Made by a program: the position numbers and the translations under genes. A stretch of 53,392 nucleotides of DNA from Hondaea fermentalgiana (Eukaryota > Sar > Bigyra > Thraustochytrida > Thraustochytriidae), in NCBI GenBank assembly GCA_014084085.1, contig NPFB01000032.1:133211-186602 (forward strand), written 5' to 3'. This document shows, piece after piece, positions 31,101 to 39,672 of this stretch. A model generated the notes under the pieces. The model worked only from the letters and a program-made list of their open reading frames with translations, was not told the origin of the DNA and did no database searches. Every line of letters begins with the position of its first letter. The stretch's first letter is position 1.

Positions 31101-34100
31101 CTCGGGTGCTGGCACGGGCACCGGCACTAGAACAGCCCACGAGAACGGGCAGACATCCATTGCCGAAGCGGACAAACTCAAGCAGGTCGCGCAAACACTT
31201 ACTGTGCGACGAAAGCGACCGGCGTGCGATCAACCTCGCGACATCGTATGGGGAAAGCTGCGCCAGTATCAGCGCGAAGGCCTTCGCTGGATGGTATCAA
31301 CATTCCAAAACGGCATCAATGGTATTCTTGCGGACGAAATGGGTCTCGGCAAGACACTTCAAACCGTCTCGTTCTTGACTCACCTCAAGTTTGAGATGAA
31401 GGTGGGTGGGCCCTTTTTGGTGATTGTACCTTTGAGCGTGCTGACGGCTTGGGCGAACGAGTTTAATCGCTGGTCTCCCAAGCTCAAGGTCATCAAGCTC
31501 CACTCTTCGTCCAAGGAGGAACGGGACCGTCTGAAGCGTGACATTCTCAGTGACTTTAGCAAGTTCGACGTTGTCATCACAACCTTTGAGATGATTATCT
31601 CCAACAACATGAAGCTTATGCTCGGCTCAAAGATGTGGTGGCGCTACGTTGTCATCGATGAGGGTCACAAGATCAAGAATGATGAGACCGACCTCGCTGT
31701 GGCAGTGCGGTCGATCAACTGCCAGGGCCGGCTCTTGCTTACAGGCACGCCGTTGCAGAACAATTTGCACGAGCTCTGGGCTCTCCTGAACTATCTTTAC
31801 CCTGCGATCTTCACGGAGTCGTCGACTTTCGACGACTGCTTTGACCTCTCGAAGCAGATTGTTGAGACGGATATGCTCGCCAAGGCACATTACCTTATTC
31901 GCCCCTTTGTGTTACGTCGCACGAAAGGCGAGGTGGAGCAAAAGATGCCACCCAAGGAGGAGATCGAGGTCAAGGTACCCCTCTCAAAGATGCAGCGATA
32001 CTGGTACAAGCAGCTTTTGATGCGCGATGCGAACCTGCTCAAGCGCGTCGAAGGTGAGATCAGTGGCGAGGGCAGCGAGGCCGGGGCTGCGTCTGCAGGC
32101 GACTGGAAAAAATTGCAGAGCCTCATGATGCAGCTGCGGAAATGCTGCAACCACCCGTACCTCTTCCCGAACGCGGAGCCAAATTTCACCGGGGAAACTC
32201 GTGAGGACCTTGTGGAGGCGTCTGGAAAGCTCAAGATTCTTGATCGCTTACTCAAGAAGCTCTATGAACGAGGTCATCGTGTCGTCATTTTCTCGCAGTT
32301 CACCGCCACTCTCAATATTTTGCAGGATTTTTGCAACCTTCGCGGCTACAAATTTTCTCGTCTCGACGGCTCCACGAATCGAGTGCAACGCGCCATCGAT
32401 ATCATGCAGTATAATCGCGAGGGATCGGTGTACTTTGCCTACCTCATGAGCACCCGAGCCGGTGGCCTTGGCATCAACTTGGCCACCGCTGACACAGTGA
32501 TTCTGTATGACTCGGATTGGAACCCTCAAGTTGACTTGCAAGCGATGGATCGTGTTCATCGCATCGGGCAGACGAAGCCTGTGCACGTCTACCGCCTCAT
32601 TGCCTCTGGCACAGTCGAGGAGCGCGTTGTGCAGCGAGCGAAAAAGAAGCTTTACCTGGACCGCATGGTCAATCGTGGTAGCACAAGCCAGGCAGAGGCG
32701 CTTGAGTCGCTATCCAAGGCGGAAATGCTCAAGATGCTCACATTTGGCGCTTCGACGGTTTTTGGCGGCTCCGGAGGTGAGGACGACAAGATAAGCGATG
32801 AGGATCTTGACCAAATGATGGACCGATCCCGTCTCGAGGGCAAGGCCGAGGGCGAGGTGGACACCTCAACCAAGGTTCTCGGCAAGAGTGGACTGAGTGC
32901 GTCCGGTGAAGATGACGAAGATGCCGAAGAAGCTGCTGGCGAGGGAGCCGCCGCCCGAGGCGTCGTTGATGCTTCACTTAACGCTCTCGAATTCGACGGA
33001 ACATCGGAAGCTCTGAACCTGCGTCAGCTCGACGGAGTCTTTTACGAGAAGAAGTCAGGGTCGGATGGCTTTCCTCCCAAGCCGCGTAAGCGCAAGCTTG
33101 CTGCAATTGCTGAGGCTGCAAATGAGGAGTCTGTTGCCCAGTCCATGGATGAAATCGCCAAACGTTGGGCTGAAGAGAATCCGGACATGTACGCTCACGG
33201 TGTCAAACCCAGTAAGCGCGCGCGTGTGAGCCGATTTGTCGAGGTCGACGGACACACAATCCTCAAAGCAAACAACTACACCATTGAACAAGGTGGCAGG
33301 TCCGTGTACGAAGACGAGCTCACCAACGGAAATGCGGCGGCGGTTCTTCCTGCGCAGGGCCGCCAGGTCGCGGGTCGCGACTACGACAATGAAGGCCACT
33401 GTCTGGCTTGCTGGGATGGTGGCGAGCTCCTTCTTTGTGATCAATGCTGTGCTGCATACCATCAAACCTGTCTTCGCCCGGATCAACTTCCTCCGCGTCG
33501 CAAGGACGGCGGTCAAGGCGCCGTGACGTGGGGGTGTCCACATCACTCGTGCAAGGTGTGCGCGCGCAAGGCACACGCTTCGGGTGGCATGCTTTTCCGC
33601 TGTACCGAGTGTCCATCTGCCTTTTGCGAGGATCACCTACCAGCCGATCACCTCTACCTGAACGAAAATGGTCGCGAGGAGCGTTTCGAGGCGCTGGGGC
33701 AGCGTAAGCCAGCGCAAGCCTACTTTGTGCAGTGCTCTCTGCGGTGCCATCGTTTTGCAACAATTCGCAGGAAAGACGGTGTTTTGGCTGCTATTCGCGA
33801 TATCCAGAAAAATCCTGCTGGTGCTGTCGAAGGTAGCAAGGCTATCAAAACGGATGCACCTACGGTCGAGAAAAAGGAGCATATGATGCCAGAGCCCCTT
33901 GCTGCCACTGCTTCGTCAACGCCTGCTGTTGCTGAGACGAAGAATGGGGATGTTGCGATGTCACATTTTGCTGTGTCCGCGTCAACTCAGCCTGTCGTCA
34001 AGGATGAGGACGCTGTGATGAAGGACGAGGGCGCAATTGCGCAGAACGCAGACCCTGACGTCAAGACCGCGGACGTTGTGATGAAGGACGAGGGCGCAAT

Positions 34101-36198
34101 TGCACAGAACGCGGACCCCGTCGTCAAGACCGCGGACGCTTTCGTAACGGAGAACGCCGCCGACGCCTCGGCCACGACTAGCGAGTCTCCTATCCATGCT
34201 GAGATGAAAGGCGAAGACAAGACGATGCAAGATACTTCTGTTTCTGTGTCAACGCCAGCTCAGGTCAAGGCGGAGGACATTGTTATGGGGGAGGAAGGTG
34301 TTGCCAATACGACACCTAGCGTCGCTCCCAAACGAGAATCTGGTGTGGGTGAGGCTGCTCAGGCAGAAGTCGAGGCCAAAGACGATTTGCAAGCTAAGGT
34401 GAAGGACGGGGGCTCTGAAATGGAGGACGTTGTTGCCAATACTACATCTAGCACCAGTCCCAAACTAGACTCTGGTGTAGACGAGGCTGCCCGGTCACAA
34501 GTTGAGGCCAAGGAAGCGCCAGAGGATGCTTCGCAAGCTCAAGAAAAGGAGGGGTCTACCGTCATGAAGGACGATGTCGCAGTGGCGGCACCCAAGCTGG
34601 ACTCTAGTCTGGGTGATTCTGCTCCGACAGGAGTCGAGTCCAAAATCGTGAGCAAGGATGCGGAAGTGACTAACTGCAAAGAGGATGCTGCTGTCGCCAC
34701 ATCTACGGAAACGTCCCAAATCAATGCAGCTCTCGAACCGAAGAGCGACGCAAACGCCTCTACCCAGCCCGAGGGAGTGAGTGTGGAGGGTGCCGCCGCT
34801 GCCGCGACTTCTGAAAACTCGACTCCTGCTGAGCATGTGGAGTCGAACATGGAATCTGCCCAGGCCAACGTTACAAACGAGGACGTCACTATGAGCGATT
34901 CGGGCATGTTGACGAGCGATGCTGCCGATACCAAGGTAGTCGAGGGAAACGAAGCAGGGAACGCTGTTGTTGCAAAAGCTGTTCATGTCGATGATGCTCT
35001 TACACGAACAAGTGCGGAGGAAAACAAATCAGACGTGATGAAAGTCAATACCGTCCCAACGAGCCTTGTTATCGAGGCAAACGCTGACGAAGTCAAGTCA
35101 AACGCTGACGAAGTCAAGGCAAATGCGGACGAAGTCAAGGCAGAGACCAAAGAAGGAGGCGAGAAGGTTGCGATGGCCTCAAGTACGTCTGATGCAAATG
35201 TTCCGGTTCAAGCAAGATCGAATACAAGCGAGAACGACACGAAAATGGAAGATGCTTCTTCTGCAAACAACAAAGTGGTGCCTCCTGAAGAGACGAAGCA
35301 GGACGAAGACATTGCTATGGCGGATGTTAATTCATCGAGCAAGCCCACTTCTAAAAAAACAGAGGTCACAGTGAACATGGGCATCATGGCGACTGCAGGC
35401 GAAGGAAAGATTGATGTCGCGGAAGAGACTCCTACATTGTTAGAGACGAGCGATCGTGCCGAAGGCGAAGCGGTTGCTGCTTCCAATACAGACGTTGCAG
35501 CAACCGCAAGCCAATCAAGTGAGGTTCCTATCGAGTCTGCTCAGGTGACCAGGGAAAAAACAGACGAAACCGTCGATGAATTGCAGAGCAGTCAATCGGC
35601 CGTTGAAGAAGTGGCTAAAAGTGCTGGATCCTCTTCAACTGAGAATGCTGATGCCACAATCAAGGTTGCTGCCCCTGCTGCTTTGGACGATCAAGGCGTG
35701 AATGACGATCAAGGCGTGAATGCAAATGAGGTCAAGAAACAAGAGGCACTTGTTTCGAATTCGGAGGAGGTTTCTGGTGCCGCCGAATCGAGTGTGCCCC
35801 CTGCAATCGTGATATCGGCTGAGGGCTCGAAGAACAAGCTGGAGGCGACGGCGGAGGACGACGAGCCAAAAAGGAAAAGAATGAAAACGGAGGAGGATGG
35901 CGCGGACGGCGTACGATCGCCTTCTGCTGCAGCGAATGCACACTCAGGAGAAAGTCAGGCTTTGGATGGCTTGGAAAACAGTCGAATGTCTACGAGCACA
36001 GCGGGCCAAGATCGGGAGGCACCAGATGAGCCCAAGGAGGATTCTGCGACACCAGCGGGTACCCTTGCCGGAACTCCGGCTGTAACCCCGGCCGGGACTC
36101 CAGCAGCCAAGATGATCGGTCAGGAAAATAGGGACAGCGACGCTCCTCAACCCCACGATGAACACAGCGGACCTGGCGACAGTGAGACCAAGGATTGA
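28159..36198 (+). CDS. SNF2-family chromatin remodeller with WW, HMG-box, H1-like and PHD modules
   Basis: Intronless 2679-residue nuclear ATPase; ATG at 28159. Order: Gln/Tyr/Ser-rich N-terminus (1-190); WW-like module (202-230, EWYEAKDGNGRKYWYN then HWYNP); charged helix (285-370); first copy of a private GHxxLxxNNY motif (about 535-570); HMG box (579-640, ARSAFNIYTSVTGKE, SRRWRLLAPGQKK); linker-histone-like winged helix (about 735-818); SNF2 ATPase (about 1035-1510) with DEMGLGKT (1059-1066), DEGH (1167-1170), LTGTPLQNN, the helicase C-lobe RLDGSTNRVQRA, STRAGGLGINL and DRVHRIGQTKPV; second GHxxLxxNNY copy (about 1690-1722); PHD plus adjacent Cys/His cluster (1746-1828). The last ~850 residues are acidic and disordered with short internal repeats. 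The ATPase is ISWI/SMARCA-like, but the domain set matches no standard subfamily. It should slide or evict nucleosomes and read histone tails. Confidence 0.93.
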   Translation: MDGNSYGNTQYPGYNDGSSLGGDGNGVESMYASGQQYMQQGMAGSSWPSQSSGSVYDGAYGSGVTSAGHSASSYAADSNGPSYGQQTYQQDGDYYSHSHAQQLQQQQQQSDLDYAGYSSYQQQQPHAYNQRQSYGGSGQSAYDDHQRQILEQRKQQQQLQYGGYAAAAAQRQQPQPQPQQPLRSASTSSNSNRMQIPGAGMEWYEAKDGNGRKYWYNTTDSTTHWYNPRAVAHGLRLLQAKQALPPELITHLKLYKIERQQQMVNTRMAQQTQQQQQQQQELQHQQLLEAKRRQQVKALEEAKRKKEEAERARIAAEKARVERERKAAEEKARLEALRRKEEEERAEAERRRKILEAQERKRYEAARIAERPKTKILLRKYLDTIGYDDTWISADMIDEAVRDAKPAEKDDPERSAFEEAVEETRKYYAAKNRVQEEAAELAELERMQAEDVDASGLSEERKKMGEAEKRKKQLQKDFEEFFKFKPYKMVGKSDWRTTEKVDDDSRIAAEQERRRKLEKTRTAMAVAKSSRRPRRQVKSRLVNVAGHMVLRENNYGMDEDGKPVVEGLLNENNRKQVRPARSAFNIYTSVTGKEVRETFPSLDFRDVQKEVSRRWRLLAPGQKKIFETQSAEDKERYKRELEAARELDLRNMEYNHQLMQEAQKKEQLMHQARQETLALEDSVRRDKAMAASSSTSALSGVAWTGSGAPGSGHGAASPSPPAAAAQRGQPPRMNYPEVADAVMIALGPRAGLEMKELAAWVQNTRLGRIFMGRLKAPFDESPLTKAVRRGINRGRYVQERATGKTPAGGVKFSTSGLLEVARAKSLRDIKEEERQARAKSKNTSASALRAKRQQELEQQRNEHRIAMKADIFEANQRMWAFMYRQKDSLGPFVTKDVKEKLEFAAMLLREHGRGDLLENDPSGYEQEDRIMEEEQRRQKLEAAAAANGETKEAKEATESKDANHSIDEIVPSNSGPNVGDLSGAGTGTGTRTAHENGQTSIAEADKLKQVAQTLTVRRKRPACDQPRDIVWGKLRQYQREGLRWMVSTFQNGINGILADEMGLGKTLQTVSFLTHLKFEMKVGGPFLVIVPLSVLTAWANEFNRWSPKLKVIKLHSSSKEERDRLKRDILSDFSKFDVVITTFEMIISNNMKLMLGSKMWWRYVVIDEGHKIKNDETDLAVAVRSINCQGRLLLTGTPLQNNLHELWALLNYLYPAIFTESSTFDDCFDLSKQIVETDMLAKAHYLIRPFVLRRTKGEVEQKMPPKEEIEVKVPLSKMQRYWYKQLLMRDANLLKRVEGEISGEGSEAGAASAGDWKKLQSLMMQLRKCCNHPYLFPNAEPNFTGETREDLVEASGKLKILDRLLKKLYERGHRVVIFSQFTATLNILQDFCNLRGYKFSRLDGSTNRVQRAIDIMQYNREGSVYFAYLMSTRAGGLGINLATADTVILYDSDWNPQVDLQAMDRVHRIGQTKPVHVYRLIASGTVEERVVQRAKKKLYLDRMVNRGSTSQAEALESLSKAEMLKMLTFGASTVFGGSGGEDDKISDEDLDQMMDRSRLEGKAEGEVDTSTKVLGKSGLSASGEDDEDAEEAAGEGAAARGVVDASLNALEFDGTSEALNLRQLDGVFYEKKSGSDGFPPKPRKRKLAAIAEAANEESVAQSMDEIAKRWAEENPDMYAHGVKPSKRARVSRFVEVDGHTILKANNYTIEQGGRSVYEDELTNGNAAAVLPAQGRQVAGRDYDNEGHCLACWDGGELLLCDQCCAAYHQTCLRPDQLPPRRKDGGQGAVTWGCPHHSCKVCARKAHASGGMLFRCTECPSAFCEDHLPADHLYLNENGREERFEALGQRKPAQAYFVQCSLRCHRFATIRRKDGVLAAIRDIQKNPAGAVEGSKAIKTDAPTVEKKEHMMPEPLAATASSTPAVAETKNGDVAMSHFAVSASTQPVVKDEDAVMKDEGAIAQNADPDVKTADVVMKDEGAIAQNADPVVKTADAFVTENAADASATTSESPIHAEMKGEDKTMQDTSVSVSTPAQVKAEDIVMGEEGVANTTPSVAPKRESGVGEAAQAEVEAKDDLQAKVKDGGSEMEDVVANTTSSTSPKLDSGVDEAARSQVEAKEAPEDASQAQEKEGSTVMKDDVAVAAPKLDSSLGDSAPTGVESKIVSKDAEVTNCKEDAAVATSTETSQINAALEPKSDANASTQPEGVSVEGAAAAATSENSTPAEHVESNMESAQANVTNEDVTMSDSGMLTSDAADTKVVEGNEAGNAVVAKAVHVDDALTRTSAEENKSDVMKVNTVPTSLVIEANADEVKSNADEVKANADEVKAETKEGGEKVAMASSTSDANVPVQARSNTSENDTKMEDASSANNKVVPPEETKQDEDIAMADVNSSSKPTSKKTEVTVNMGIMATAGEGKIDVAEETPTLLETSDRAEGEAVAASNTDVAATASQSSEVPIESAQVTREKTDETVDELQSSQSAVEEVAKSAGSSSTENADATIKVAAPAALDDQGVNDDQGVNANEVKKQEALVSNSEEVSGAAESSVPPAIVISAEGSKNKLEATAEDDEPKRKRMKTEEDGADGVRSPSAAANAHSGESQALDGLENSRMSTSTAGQDREAPDEPKEDSATPAGTLAGTPAVTPAGTPAAKMIGQENRDSDAPQPHDEHSGPGDSETKD
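34018..34143 (+). repeat. 63-bp tandem duplication in the acidic tail of the SNF2 protein
   Basis: Two in-frame copies of a 21-residue unit starting MKDEGAIAQNADP. They differ at a few bases, indicating recent in-frame duplication within the disordered tail. Confidence 0.9.
35080..35142 (+). repeat. Triple 21-bp repeat in the SNF2 tail
   Basis: Three in-frame copies encoding NADEVKS/A. A shorter 18-bp pair (DDQGVN) follows at 35686-35721. Confidence 0.88.
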
Positions 36199-36577
36199 TA
36201 CGTGTTGATATTGAGTTTATGTTAGAATATTTGGTCTACTCGACTTGTTGAAAGAAATCGGGTCTTGTCAGACATGTTTGGAGAACAGTCTCTCCTTCCC
36301 ATCAAAAATGCGCTTACGAATGTGTCAGCGCAACGTGGTTCCATGCAATATTTGAAAGCCCGGTATGTAGAGACTTGCAAGATTCTGAGCTCTCGTTCCA
36401 TGATCGATGAACGAAAAAGGTCACCTCTCTCCTTCTCCAATGAACCCAAGCTGACAATCTGACAAGAAACCCAAGAGAAGTCTCGATGCACAATTGAAGA
36501 GGAAGAAGTTCTTGATGCTTTTTTGTTTTATGTTTTCATGCGGACACGTATCATCTCTCGTTGCTAGAAAGATATGG
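36199..36577. other. Convergent 3' region between SNF2 and channel genes
   Basis: AT-richer, no coding signal; contains both 3' UTRs. Confidence 0.6.
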
Positions 36578-39427
36578 TCATCTGGAGAGAGTGCGGCCAA
36601 GAATGGAACCAAACTTCTTCTGAATGGACGGTCGTGAGCGAGTGGGATCCTTATTGAAGAGCATAGAACCGCCTGCACCTGCCTCGGAAATGAGCATGAG
36701 GAGCTTGCAGAATTCGATAAAGTCAATTTCGCCAGACTTATCCTCGTCAACGAGTTTGATCATTCGATCAAGGTCTTCCTTGGCGGGGCAGCGTCCGATC
36801 GACTTGAGCCCAAATCGTAGCTCCTCCTCTTCGATTGTGCCGCTCCCATCAAGATCGAGCATGTCAAAGACACGCTGGTAGGCTTTAATGGAGCTCTCGC
36901 TAATGTTATGACGTTCTCGCAGCGCCTGGACCTTGTTGTTGAACTCTTGCTGCTTACCTTGCGCTTCTGTGGCCTCCTCCATGGAGGTGGTGACTACACC
37001 GATGAAAAGCGTCATAAGGACGAGCGCGCCAACGAGCACGAAGAAGACAAAGTAGATGGCAGCCACAATGTAAAAGGCATATGGCTCCGTGCACATACTT
37101 TCGATACCATCATATCCATACTTGTCACAGCCGTACATGTTTACGTACATGATATCGGACCAGTCATCGAGAGTTGCCATGCGCATGAGGCTGAAGAGTG
37201 AGGTATGCAGGGAGCCAAAGTGCCAGGGATCCGATTCCTGGAACAGGATCATGCCAAGGATGGCAAAGACGTAAAACACGAGAAAGAGAATCACGCCAAT
37301 GTAGGAGATTGAGGTGAGACCGCCAATGAGAGCAACAATGATGACCTGCAACGCAGGCAGGGCCTTGACGAGCTTGAGCACGCGCATGAGGCGCAAAAGG
37401 CGCAGTAATCGAATAAGACTTCCTTGGCCTGGCAACAAACTGCCAATCACTACACAGTAATCGAAGAGGTTCCAGCCGAGCACTCGACCGTGGCGAATAA
37501 AGTATCGCCACGGATGAAATCGTTCCGCGATCGTCTTAAGGATGATCTCTGTAAAGAAGATGCAGACGACAATGTAGTCGATCGTCGCGAATATTTGGTA
37601 AACTCTGCCAGTCTTTGTGAACTCCTCTGTTTGAAAGCCTTCGAGCAGTGAGGCGATAATAATCGTGACTGTCACTGAATTCGCAAACCACGAGCTCTCG
37701 CTAATATGCCTGCTCACATTGGAAAGCGCGGTGTACTTGCGTTGGAAGCGCGTTTTGTAATGCGCCTCGACATCCTCCTCGAGTATTTCGAGCAAGTCGA
37801 CGCCCTCCCAGGCGTTCTTAAAGGCCTCGCGTACGCGCTCCGTTTCTTCCCTGCACGGGACGGGGGGGGCGAAGGGGTTCCACAAGAGCGTTGTACGCCG
37901 GCCCGACTTGATTGCATCGACGGCGCCCCTTGCAATTTTCTGGAAACGGCCTTTTGGCGCTGGCTGCGTTTCCTTGTGCAGAAAGCTAATGACGTTTTCA
38001 AGCTTGGCCTTTTCGGCTTTTGAGTATGTAACCCCCATGTCGTTGATTGCGCCAGGTATTGGCGCTATAGCCGTGTTACTCAGTGCCGAACCAGCTTCGT
38101 CTTCGGGCAATAATGGCAAAATCGCTGCCGGTCTGAATTTGCTCTTGGCTTGGCCACTTTGAGAACTGCTTTGGAAAAGCTTGGCGACGGTGGCACTGCC
38201 GGCGCCATATGGCTTAGAAGCTTCGGCGCGGCCCGATCCACTTGATTGTAGTACATTTTCAGTGTGAAAGTGCTTTTGCAGAACTGGCCCTTCAAGCTCG
38301 CTACTCTTTGAGGATTCTGCATCTGATTCGCTGAGTCTGAGCTTGGATTCTGTATTTTGCGAATGGTGCTTTTCGGCCCTGCGTTTTGCCCTTTCCTTTC
38401 GACGCAGGCGCTCTTGCGTTTCCTTTTCGAATTTCATGTCGGCCATAGACTTTGTCATGCTCATCGTCACAGCACCAACAAAGAGACTTAACATGACGAG
38501 CGCGGAAACAATGATAAAAGACAGAAAATAGGCGATGGTGATGCCTTGATAGGGCCGCATGTCGGACTCTGAGGTTTCGGGGCAGTCCCCAAAGTACCCG
38601 CTTGTCTGCGCATAAGAGTCAAACATTTCGCTGGAGCAGCCAAAATATTGCGTGTATACTACATCGGTCCAATCCTCGAGCGTGGCCATGCGAAAGAGCG
38701 TGATGATGCTTGTGGGCACCGAGCCGAAATGGAAATGATCGTTTTCGCCAAACATGTAAAACCCAAGGATGGCATACACGTAAAAGACGAGCAAGAGAAG
38801 CGCAAGAATGTAGACGATGGAGCGCAAACCACCGATGAGACCCATGATGATGACCTCGAGCTGAGGGATCTTTTTCACAAGCTTCATGACACGCATTAGA
38901 CGCGTGAGACGCAAAAGCTTGACCGAGTTTCCGCCAAAGGTTGATCCCCAAAAGGGGAGCGAGAGAAAAACGATGAGAAGATCGAAAATATTCCAGCCTT
39001 TTTCTTTGCCGGTGAAATAGCGCCAAGGGGCACCTCCCTCGGCAATGACCTTGAGAACGACCTCGGCAGCAAAAATCGCGAGAACAAAGGTATCGGCCCC
39101 GTTGATGCGAGTGTCAGACTCAAATTTTGGATAGGTCTGGAGTCCGACGATGAGCCCCGCCAGCGTGATGATGAAGATGATGAAACCATTGAAGGAGTCA
39201 CTGCGAACAAGATCATCGCACCTTGCCGCAAATCGAATGTATTGCTTCATGTATTCGTTGTCGTAGTTGTCCTCGTCTTTGTATTTGCTGAGCTCGACGA
39301 CTGTCGCAGTGTCTTCGCCGTAGTCTGATTCTGTCTCGAGCATGGCTCTTCGCGACTCGCGCTCTTGCTCTTTTGCGCGTTCGCGCAGCCGCCGCACAGC
39401 GCCTGCGGCCGAGGCCGCGGTCGCCAT
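36578..39427 (-). CDS. Two-repeat voltage-gated cation channel with C-terminal EF hands
   Basis: 949 residues from the ATG at 39427. Two six-helix channel repeats are visible. Repeat I (about 75-330) has an S4 with LLRLTRLMRVMKLVKK and a pore RMATLEDWTD (filter TLEDW, 249-253). Repeat II (about 580-815) has S4 LIRLLRLLRLMRVLKLVK and pore RMATLDDWSD (TLDDW, 752-756). The filters resemble those of calcium and bacterial sodium channels, whose ring of acidic side chains selects cations. The ~190-residue linker between repeats is charged and Ser-rich. Two EF-hand loops follow repeat II, DLDGSGTIEEEE (about 858-869) and DEDKSGEIDFIE (about 894-905), both with full ligand sets, so calcium feedback is likely. 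Animal two-pore channels share the two-repeat layout but have different filters. It should assemble as a dimer in the plasma or organelle membrane. Confidence 0.88.
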   Translation of the reverse strand: MATAASAAGAVRRLRERAKEQERESRRAMLETESDYGEDTATVVELSKYKDEDNYDNEYMKQYIRFAARCDDLVRSDSFNGFIIFIITLAGLIVGLQTYPKFESDTRINGADTFVLAIFAAEVVLKVIAEGGAPWRYFTGKEKGWNIFDLLIVFLSLPFWGSTFGGNSVKLLRLTRLMRVMKLVKKIPQLEVIIMGLIGGLRSIVYILALLLLVFYVYAILGFYMFGENDHFHFGSVPTSIITLFRMATLEDWTDVVYTQYFGCSSEMFDSYAQTSGYFGDCPETSESDMRPYQGITIAYFLSFIIVSALVMLSLFVGAVTMSMTKSMADMKFEKETQERLRRKERAKRRAEKHHSQNTESKLRLSESDAESSKSSELEGPVLQKHFHTENVLQSSGSGRAEASKPYGAGSATVAKLFQSSSQSGQAKSKFRPAAILPLLPEDEAGSALSNTAIAPIPGAINDMGVTYSKAEKAKLENVISFLHKETQPAPKGRFQKIARGAVDAIKSGRRTTLLWNPFAPPVPCREETERVREAFKNAWEGVDLLEILEEDVEAHYKTRFQRKYTALSNVSRHISESSWFANSVTVTIIIASLLEGFQTEEFTKTGRVYQIFATIDYIVVCIFFTEIILKTIAERFHPWRYFIRHGRVLGWNLFDYCVVIGSLLPGQGSLIRLLRLLRLMRVLKLVKALPALQVIIVALIGGLTSISYIGVILFLVFYVFAILGMILFQESDPWHFGSLHTSLFSLMRMATLDDWSDIMYVNMYGCDKYGYDGIESMCTEPYAFYIVAAIYFVFFVLVGALVLMTLFIGVVTTSMEEATEAQGKQQEFNNKVQALRERHNISESSIKAYQRVFDMLDLDGSGTIEEEELRFGLKSIGRCPAKEDLDRMIKLVDEDKSGEIDFIEFCKLLMLISEAGAGGSMLFNKDPTRSRPSIQKKFGSILGRTLSR

Positions 39428-39641
39428 GGTCGCTGGATCGCTGACTTTTGCGTGTGAAGGCAGGCAGCTAGGAAGAAGGATTTGAGAGCGCGACGCACTT
39501 TTTTTGGTTGCTTCAGCGCTCGCTCACGTATTGCTTTGAAGCGAGCGCGCCAGCGCTTTGGGTGAAAAGCGCTGCGCACCGGCCCTGGCGCTAGGCAGGC
39601 AGGCAGGCACGCACGCACGCACGCGCGTACGCACGCAAGCG

Positions 39642-39672
<31 letters not shown>

